Assembly (NCBI GenBank): GCA_964617335.1
Contig: CAZTXG010000016.1
Span: 1 to 36,136 of the forward strand
Reading direction: 5' to 3'
Origin: UBA2658 sp964617335
Lineage (GTDB): Bacteria > Bacillota > Clostridia > Oscillospirales > Oscillospiraceae
Length of the DNA stretch: 36,136 bases
In this document: positions 31,123-36,136 of the stretch, one piece after another
Position numbering within the stretch: the first letter of the stretch is position 1
Layout: each line of letters begins with the position of its first letter
Program-made: the position numbers and the translations under genes
Notes under the pieces: generated by a model
What the model saw: only the letters and a program-made list of their open reading frames with translations
The model's database searches: none
Told to the model about the DNA's origin: nothing

Positions 31123-33069
31123 ATGAAACTTGGTCAAACCCTGTCGGGACTTTTTAAAAAACCCGCCGGCGGAAAGACTGCCGAAGAAAAAAGCGATAAT
31201 AATCTCCTTGCTCAGTATAACAAATCAGCAGGGAAAAACCTTTCAAAAAAAGGGGAAAAAACTGCGTTTAGGCAAGGCTTCTTGCCAAATCTTGCTCTTA
31301 TAATCAGGTTTATGGCGGTCCTTATCCTTCTGCTTGCGGCAAAGCTTGTTTCAATGCCTGCCCTGGGGTCTTTGGCTCTTATTATAATTGCCGCTGCCAT
31401 AATAGGATACGACATTGTAATAAAGGCATTAGACGACATAAAAGAGCAGTATTTTTCCAGTGAGGCTCTGCCCCTTATAACAGCCGCTGTCATTTCCTTT
31501 TTCTTAGGCAGGGAAGTTGAAGCTGTGGTTGCCCTTTTGCTTCTGAGGCTCGGTCTTGAAGCCAGAAGATATGCCGCTTTAAAAATACGGGACGCCTTGT
31601 CGGAAGAATTTGATTTTTCCCCCAAAGAAGAATTTTCGGAAGAAGCAAGGGTGTTTTCTGAAGGTGATATCTCTGCCTTTGACAGCACCATAGAAAAAGG
31701 CCTATGCTCGGCAGACCTCAGCTTTATAACAGGGGACAGGGCCGCTGTAAGCCTTAAAACAGGGGACTTCATTCCCGCCGGCGCAAAATGTCTTGATGGT
31801 CAGGTGCTTTTAAGGCCGGCGGCAGCCTCTAAAGACAGTCTTGCAGCTCAAATGTCCGAAACCCTTAAAAGCGGAAGCAAAGTGCAGACGCAAATCGAGG
31901 AACGGCTCAAGAAAATATCAAACTATTTTGCTTTTTCGGCTGTTGTTCTTGCTATTATAATTACAGCCCTCATTCCTATTTTAACAGACTTAAGCTTTGC
32001 CGAGGGACTGCGGCGGGGGATAACCATTATCGCTATAGCTTCTCCGGGGGCAATAATTCTTTCCGTCCCTTTTGCCTATTATGCCTCTATGGCAGCAGCT
32101 AGACGGCAGGGCATTGTTTACAGCTCTGCCAGGGCTCTTGAGAAAATGTCCATCCTTAAATCAGTGGTTTTTGAAAAAAAGGGAACTCTTACCCAAAAGG
32201 ACTTCAAGGTTTCAGATGTAAAAACCGATAAAATGGACCCTGCCACCTTCCTTAAGGTTGCGGCTCATGCCCAAGCGGGAGCATATAATCCGGTGGCCAC
32301 GGCAATAAAGGCGGCCTATGGACAGGCACTTTCACCGGAGCTTGTTCAGGACTTTATTGAGCACAAGGGCAGGGGAGTGTCCGTCTCTGTGGATGGCATA
32401 AGCATACTCCTTGGAAATGAGCTTTTTCTTACGGAAAACGGGGTTTCTCTGCCGAAGCTAAATGAGGAAGGCTATGCAGTACACATGACTGTAAACGGCA
32501 TCTATGCCGGACGCATCATACTAAGCGAACACTTAAATCCCAGTGCCCCCGCGGCAATGGAAAAGCTCAAGGCCGCAGGGGTGGAGCGAATTGCCATGAT
32601 TTCCGGTGACAGACGTGAAAGAGATTCTGTGATTGCCGGCGGTCTTGGTATAGAAGAATATGTTGCCGAGTGCAAGCCTGAGGACAGGCTTCGCAGAATT
32701 AAGGAAATGAAGGCGAGGATTGATTCAAAAAGCAGCCTTGCCTACGTTACAGCCTTTCCCGCTGAGTATAATTTATCTGAGGGAGCAGACCTGATTGTTT
32801 CTTTAAATGGTCTTGCTCAAGGGGGCAGTCTGGGTGCTTCCGATGTCACTTTTATGGGCTCAAAGCTTGATGCCATTGCAGACGCGGCAAAGTCAGCCTC
32901 TGGGGTAAAGCGCAGAGTTTTACTTCTCGTTTCCGCCGGAGTTGCTGCAAAGCTCATAATTGCCCTTCTTGCCGCCTTGGGCTTTGCGCCTTTATGGTTT
33001 GGTCTAATCTTGGATTTGTGTTCATCCCTCGCACTTTTGATTGACAGTATAAGCCCGAGAAAAATTTAG
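31123..33069 (+). CDS. P-type-ATPase-like membrane protein with lost catalytic motifs (pseudoenzyme)
   Basis: A 648-aa protein with the overall plan of a P1B heavy-metal ATPase: four hydrophobic spans in ~55-145, an actuator-like domain (~165-250), two spans (~265-325), a P/N cytosolic part (~345-580) and two final spans (~595-645). The active-site motifs are gone. TGES is absent from the actuator (around 227-240). The ion-site CPC is S307-P308-G309. DKTGT is E351-K-K353-G-T, so no phosphorylatable Asp. The N-domain HP is N389-P390. GDGxND is replaced by AYVTAFPAEYNLSE (~540-553). ISGD (D496) and KPED remain. No N-terminal metal-binding domain. The frame is open and has GGAGG, so it is not a broken gene. 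A structural or regulatory role is possible. It lies between fba and feo. Confidence 0.85.
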   Translation: MKLGQTLSGLFKKPAGGKTAEEKSDNNLLAQYNKSAGKNLSKKGEKTAFRQGFLPNLALIIRFMAVLILLLAAKLVSMPALGSLALIIIAAAIIGYDIVIKALDDIKEQYFSSEALPLITAAVISFFLGREVEAVVALLLLRLGLEARRYAALKIRDALSEEFDFSPKEEFSEEARVFSEGDISAFDSTIEKGLCSADLSFITGDRAAVSLKTGDFIPAGAKCLDGQVLLRPAAASKDSLAAQMSETLKSGSKVQTQIEERLKKISNYFAFSAVVLAIIITALIPILTDLSFAEGLRRGITIIAIASPGAIILSVPFAYYASMAAARRQGIVYSSARALEKMSILKSVVFEKKGTLTQKDFKVSDVKTDKMDPATFLKVAAHAQAGAYNPVATAIKAAYGQALSPELVQDFIEHKGRGVSVSVDGISILLGNELFLTENGVSLPKLNEEGYAVHMTVNGIYAGRIILSEHLNPSAPAAMEKLKAAGVERIAMISGDRRERDSVIAGGLGIEEYVAECKPEDRLRRIKEMKARIDSKSSLAYVTAFPAEYNLSEGADLIVSLNGLAQGGSLGASDVTFMGSKLDAIADAAKSASGVKRRVLLLVSAGVAAKLIIALLAALGFAPLWFGLILDLCSSLALLIDSISPRKI

Positions 33070-33115
33070 GCTTATTATCCGCACATTACTTTATATGCCT
33101 TGAAAAATTAAATAA

Positions 33116-33155
33116 ATATGCCGCTGAAATTAAAAGTTTCAGCGGCATATTTTTA
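33116..33155. terminator. Bidirectional terminator between the pseudo-ATPase and feo genes
   Basis: A perfect 14-bp stem (33116-33129 with 33137-33150, 7-nt loop) with a T-rich tail on the plus strand and an A/T-rich flank on the other side lies between converging units. Confidence 0.9.
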
Positions 33156-33189
33156 ATTATTGATGCTTACTAATAAGCCTATCAAAAGC

Positions 33190-33342
33190 TTATTCGTCCG
33201 AGCAGGACCCTGAGTAGGGGCATCCGCTGCAGCCGCCGGAGCAGCCGCCCTTGTTTTTAATCTTTTTGCGGATTCCGGTAATTACAATGGCCGCGAAAAC
33301 CGCCAGTATGATAAGCGCTCCTATAATTGTCGGTATGTTCAT
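33190..33342 (-). CDS. FeoB-associated Cys-rich membrane protein
   Basis: A 50-aa peptide: residues 3-24 form one membrane helix (IPTIIGALIILAVFAAIVIT), then a basic stretch (RKKIKNK) and a Cys tail, CSGGCSGCPYSGSC, with four Cys. This is the pattern of the small FeoB-associated Cys-rich family (PF12669-like) found beside feoB in Clostridia. GGAGG lies 6-8 nt before the ATG. It is the last gene of the feo operon, 36 bp after the feoB stop. It may help FeoB assembly or handle iron at the membrane; the function is inferred only from context. Confidence 0.9.
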   Translation of the reverse strand: MNIPTIIGALIILAVFAAIVITGIRKKIKNKGGCSGGCSGCPYSGSCSDE

Positions 33343-33378
33343 AATGATGCCTCCTAACTTAAAATATTTTTTAAAACT

Positions 33379-35523
33379 TTAAACTTTTACAGTAAGTCTG
33401 TCGTTTGAGTGTTTGTTTTTGCGAGCCAGCATATAGACAAGGCCTATAAGAACCGCTGTCGCAAAGGCTGTGCCAACTGTGAAGCCATTGCCTGTAAACA
33501 CCAGACCAAACTGGTAGACCATAAGAGATGCCGCATAGGCGAAAGCACTCATATAGCCTATTGCAAACCATGTCCACTTTGCGTTGTTCATCTCACGCTT
33601 TATGGCGCCCATGGCGGCAAAGCAGGGTGCGCAAAGAAGGTTAAAGACCATAAAGCTGTATGCCTTAAGGGGGGTGAAATCAGCCACAAGCAGGGACCAG
33701 ATTTCTTCTCCTGCCTCAGAAACTTCGGCAACTCCGTAGAGAACTCCGAAGGTGGAAACAACGGCTTCTTTTGCAATAAGTCCTAAGAAGGTGGCAACGG
33801 CGCCCTGCCAGTGTCCAAAGCCCAAGGGAGCAAAGACAAAGGCCACAGCATTGCCTATGGCGGCAATTAGACTGTCGTTATTATCTTCAACCATGCCGAA
33901 GACGCCATCTGTGAAACCGAAGGCCTGAAGGAACCAAAGAACTATGGAGGCTGCAAGGATTAGGGTTCCCGCACGCTTTATAAAGCTCCAGCCACGCTCC
34001 CAAGTGGAACGAAGAACGTTTGTAAGGGCAGGGGTGTGGTAGGCGGGAAGCTCCATGACGAAGGGGGCGGGGTCTCCCGCGAAGGCCTTTGTCTTTTTAA
34101 GGATAATGCCGGAAATGACTATGGATGCCACACCTATGAAATAGGCAGAGACAGCAACAAGGGCGCTGCCGCCGAATAAGGCGCCGGCAAACATTGCGAT
34201 AATGGGCATTTTAGCGCTGCAGGGGATAAAGGCTGTGGTCATTATGGTCATCCTGCGGTCACGCTGATTTTCGATTGTTCTTGTGGCCATAATGCCGGGA
34301 ACAGCGCAGCCGGAGGAAACAAGCATGGGGATGAAGCTTTTGCCGGAAAGACCGAACTTGCGGAAAACGCGGTCCATAATAAAGGCAACACGAGCCATAT
34401 AGCCAATGTCCTCAAGAATAGACAGGAGCAGGAACAAAATGAGCAGCTGGGGAACAAAGCTGAGCACCGCTCCCACACCGCCGATAATTCCTTCAACCAC
34501 AAGGCCAATAAGCCAAGGGGCAATTCCCACGCCTTCCATAAATACAGTGAGGTTACCCATAATCAGCTCGCCAAAAAGAGTTTCTTCAGTCCATCCCGTT
34601 ACAAAATCACCTATGGAGCCGATGGAAATGTAGTATACCAGAAACATGATTGCCGCAAAAATCGGCAGAGCCAGAAAACGGTTTGTAACAATTTGGTCAA
34701 TTTTATCAGAGGTTGTAAAGCTGTGCATGGGAGCCTTTTTCTTCACCGCATTGCCTACAAGCTTGCTGATGTAGGAATAACGCTGGTTGGTTATGATGCT
34801 TTCCGCATCATCGTCAAGCTCTCTTTCGCAGTCTTTTATATGCTCATCAAGATGCTCTATAAGCTCAGAGTCAAGCTTGAGGTATTCCATAATCTTCTCA
34901 TCACGCTCGAAAAGCTTTATAGCCGTCCAACGAAGCATACGTTCATCCACCATATGGGATACAGACTCTTCAATATGGGCAAGAGCGTGCTCAACGCTTC
35001 CTGTGAAAACATGGGGATGCTCGTCTTGGTCTCCATTTTTTGCAAGCTCTATGGCCTTATCGGCAAGGGCAGAGCTTCCTTCACCCTTAAGGGCGCTTAT
35101 TTCCATAACTTCGCAGCCCATAGCCGCGCCAAGCTTTTTCGTGTCAATCTTGTCGCCGTTTTTGCGGACAAGGTCCATCATGTTTATAGCGACTACTACC
35201 GGAATGCCCAGTTCTATAAGCTGAGTTGTAAGGTAAAGGTTTCTTTCTATGTTAGTGCCGTCAACAATGTTTATTATCGCATCGGGCTTTTCGTTAACTA
35301 AGTAGTTTCTTGCGACAACCTCTTCAAGGGTGTAAGGAGATAGGGAATATATCCCCGGCAAGTCCTGGATAATGACGTCTTTCCGTCCCTTAAGTTTGCC
35401 CTCCTTTTTTTCCACTGTAACACCCGGCCAGTTTCCCACATACTGGTTTGAGCCGGTAAGGTCATTGAATAAGGTTGTCTTGCCGCTGTTCGGGTTACCG
35501 GCTAAGGCAATCTTAACATCCAT
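33379..35523 (-). CDS. feoB: Ferrous iron transporter FeoB
   Basis: A GTP-dependent ferrous iron permease in the cytoplasmic membrane. The 714-aa protein starts with a GTPase domain: G1 GNPNSGKTTLFNDLTG (~8-23), G2 NWPGVTVEKKEG, G3 DLPGIYSLSPYTLEEVV, G4 NMMD (~119) and G5 around SALKGEG. A helical GDI-like segment follows (~170-260). The membrane half has the two Gate regions, including LVSSGCAVPGIMATRT and LLCAPCFAAMGAIKREM with conserved Cys. The start codon has AGGAGG upstream. It follows two feoA genes. No feoC is seen; the small Cys-rich protein takes that place. Confidence 0.97.
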   Translation of the reverse strand: MDVKIALAGNPNSGKTTLFNDLTGSNQYVGNWPGVTVEKKEGKLKGRKDVIIQDLPGIYSLSPYTLEEVVARNYLVNEKPDAIINIVDGTNIERNLYLTTQLIELGIPVVVAINMMDLVRKNGDKIDTKKLGAAMGCEVMEISALKGEGSSALADKAIELAKNGDQDEHPHVFTGSVEHALAHIEESVSHMVDERMLRWTAIKLFERDEKIMEYLKLDSELIEHLDEHIKDCERELDDDAESIITNQRYSYISKLVGNAVKKKAPMHSFTTSDKIDQIVTNRFLALPIFAAIMFLVYYISIGSIGDFVTGWTEETLFGELIMGNLTVFMEGVGIAPWLIGLVVEGIIGGVGAVLSFVPQLLILFLLLSILEDIGYMARVAFIMDRVFRKFGLSGKSFIPMLVSSGCAVPGIMATRTIENQRDRRMTIMTTAFIPCSAKMPIIAMFAGALFGGSALVAVSAYFIGVASIVISGIILKKTKAFAGDPAPFVMELPAYHTPALTNVLRSTWERGWSFIKRAGTLILAASIVLWFLQAFGFTDGVFGMVEDNNDSLIAAIGNAVAFVFAPLGFGHWQGAVATFLGLIAKEAVVSTFGVLYGVAEVSEAGEEIWSLLVADFTPLKAYSFMVFNLLCAPCFAAMGAIKREMNNAKWTWFAIGYMSAFAYAASLMVYQFGLVFTGNGFTVGTAFATAVLIGLVYMLARKNKHSNDRLTVKV

Positions 35524-35574
35524 ATGGTTTCCTCCTGTTTTATAAAAAGTAAAAAAGGGATAATCGAGATTTTT

Positions 35575-35796
35575 CTATTCTACCTCGATCATTTCCGCGT
35601 CTGCACGGCGGATGGACAGCTCATAGCCTCTTACATTAAGCTCCATCGGGTCGCCCAAAGGCGCAACCTTGCGAACAAGGACCGATACACCTTTTGTAAT
35701 ACCCATATCCATAATGCGGCGCTTAATGGGACCTGTGCCGTGAAGTTTAACGACTGTTGCGGAATCTCCCACCTTCACGTCTTTCAAAGTTCTCAT
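35575..35796 (-). CDS. feoA: FeoA family protein (second copy)
   Basis: A 73-aa SH3-like protein that associates with FeoB. It shows LKDVKVGDSATVVKLHGTGPIKRRIMDMGITKGVSVLVRKVAPLGDPMELNVRGYELSIRR, with the typical R-R-x-M-D-M-G-I turn and the GDPMEL-RGY-LSIR end. GGGAGTGGG precedes the ATG. It sits 51 bp before feoB and 12 bp after the first feoA. The GDPME motif is the canonical FeoA form, whereas the first copy lacks it. Confidence 0.94.
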   Translation of the reverse strand: MRTLKDVKVGDSATVVKLHGTGPIKRRIMDMGITKGVSVLVRKVAPLGDPMELNVRGYELSIRRADAEMIEVE

Positions 35797-35808
35797 TTTC
35801 CCACTCCC

Positions 35809-36018
35809 TCATATAAAAATTCTATTTGCCATGGTTTTATCGATGGCAATACGGCTGCCTTTAACCTGAAGAATCAGATTTCCGGCAATTTCCGTAACCA
35901 CCGTTATTGTGGTATCAACCAGAAAGCCCAGCTCGGCAAGATGCTGGCGAACCTCGGCCTTCCCTGTAATTTTGCGTATTGTAACCGTTTCGCCGGTTTT
36001 GGCCATACTTAGAGGCAT
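35809..36018 (-). CDS. feoA: FeoA family protein (first copy)
   Basis: A 69-aa FeoA-domain protein: MPLSMAKTGETVTIRKITG, then VRQHLAELGFLVDTTITVVTEIAGNLILQVKGSRIAIDKTMANRI. Clostridial feo operons often start with this variant, which has NLILQVKGSRIAID in place of GDPxELxVRGYxLSIR. GGAGG precedes ATG 36018; the in-frame ATG 12 codons upstream lies before that site and is not used. It is the first gene of the operon. Confidence 0.93.
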   Translation of the reverse strand: MPLSMAKTGETVTIRKITGKAEVRQHLAELGFLVDTTITVVTEIAGNLILQVKGSRIAIDKTMANRIFI

Positions 36019-36080
36019 AATATTTTCCTCCTTCTCTTTATATATGTGTGACATACTGTCAAAGAGCCTTGTTTGAAAGG

Positions 36081-36100
36081 GAGTTAGACTTGGCTAACTC
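36081..36100. promoter_or_regulatory. Palindromic operator of the feo operon (DtxR/IdeR-like?)
   Basis: GAGTTAG (36081-36087), 6 nt, CTAACTC (36094-36100): perfect 7-bp arms just downstream of the predicted transcription start. More TTAG/CTAA words lie across the promoter. The GTTAG/CTAAC halves recall DtxR/IdeR-family iron-repressor sites, though the 6-nt spacing is not the classic one. Metal-dependent repression is inferred. Confidence 0.55.
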
Positions 36101-36107
36101 TAAGCAT

Positions 36108-36136
36108 ATTTTAATCTAACTAATCCCTATTGTCAA
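36108..36136 (-). promoter_or_regulatory. Sigma-A promoter of the feo operon
   Basis: On the minus strand: TTGACA (36131-36136), 17-nt spacer, TAAAAT (36108-36113). The -35 box is the last six bases of the window. Confidence 0.85.

Noticed and set aside
31123..33069. Functional heavy-metal exporting ATPase
   Set aside because: The phosphorylated Asp, CPC, TGES, HP and GDGxND motifs are all absent, so ATP-driven transport by the known mechanism is not possible.
34693..35301. Plus-strand 202-codon ORF inside feoB
   Set aside because: It is a shadow of the FeoB GTPase region on the opposite strand, where all G motifs are readable.
1..36136. CRISPR array, insertion sequence, prophage or biosynthetic cluster
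   Set aside because: No regularly spaced direct repeats, transposase, integrase, phage structural or large synthase genes are visible in any frame.

Overview
The window reads as a chromosomal segment of an anaerobic Clostridia (Firmicutes) bacterium. The evidence is the gene order rimP-nusA-ylxR-ylxQ-infB-rbfA-nrnA-truB-ribF, strong GGAGG ribosome binding sites, consensus sigma-A promoters, DUF4364, UPF0340 and DUF3048 proteins, an AsnA-type asparagine synthetase, an NfnAB-type flavoenzyme pair, a PPi-type phosphofructokinase and a Feo iron-uptake operon with a Cys-rich accessory peptide. A remnant of the forespore sigma factor SigG points to a spore-forming ancestry. The genus cannot be set from the sequence alone.

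Region by region. Positions 1-1200 are a degraded junction on the minus strand. It holds a frameshifted 3' piece of a large S-layer-type surface protein, a tRNA-Arg(CCT) gene with its own promoter, structured leader and terminator, and a SigG gene cut off after region 2. Positions 1211-2909 are a biotin unit, birA-bioY, with a BirA-type operator over the birA promoter. Then come a PepD-like dipeptidase (3015-4451), a 334-bp gene-free stretch rich in palindromes (4452-4785), and a run of housekeeping genes: exonuclease, uppP, ftsK/spoIIIE, mrnC and rqcH (4786-11553). Two minus-strand genes follow: an SLH cell-surface protein and an unrecognised Cys-rich protein (11608-13476). Next are DUF4364 and asnA, a DUF3048 lipoprotein on the minus strand, ywlG, the nfnA-nfnB pair, and a divergent CoaX-like gene on the minus strand.

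From 20657 to 28726 lies the translation/RNA operon (rimP to ribF), preceded by a leader with an intrinsic-terminator hairpin and short ORFs. Two central-carbon genes, pfp and fba, are divergently transcribed (28741-31068). Downstream of fba is a P-type-ATPase-shaped membrane protein that has lost essentially every catalytic motif. The right end is the minus-strand feo operon (feoA, feoA, feoB, small Cys-rich protein), with a palindromic operator beside its promoter at the window edge.

Most of the window is ordinary core genome. The points most worth a second look are the pseudo-P-type ATPase (31123-33069), the truncated sigG with the neighbouring tRNA leader (659-1129), the palindromic intergenic block at 4562-4689, the rimP leader, and the CoaX-like protein with substituted active-site motifs.
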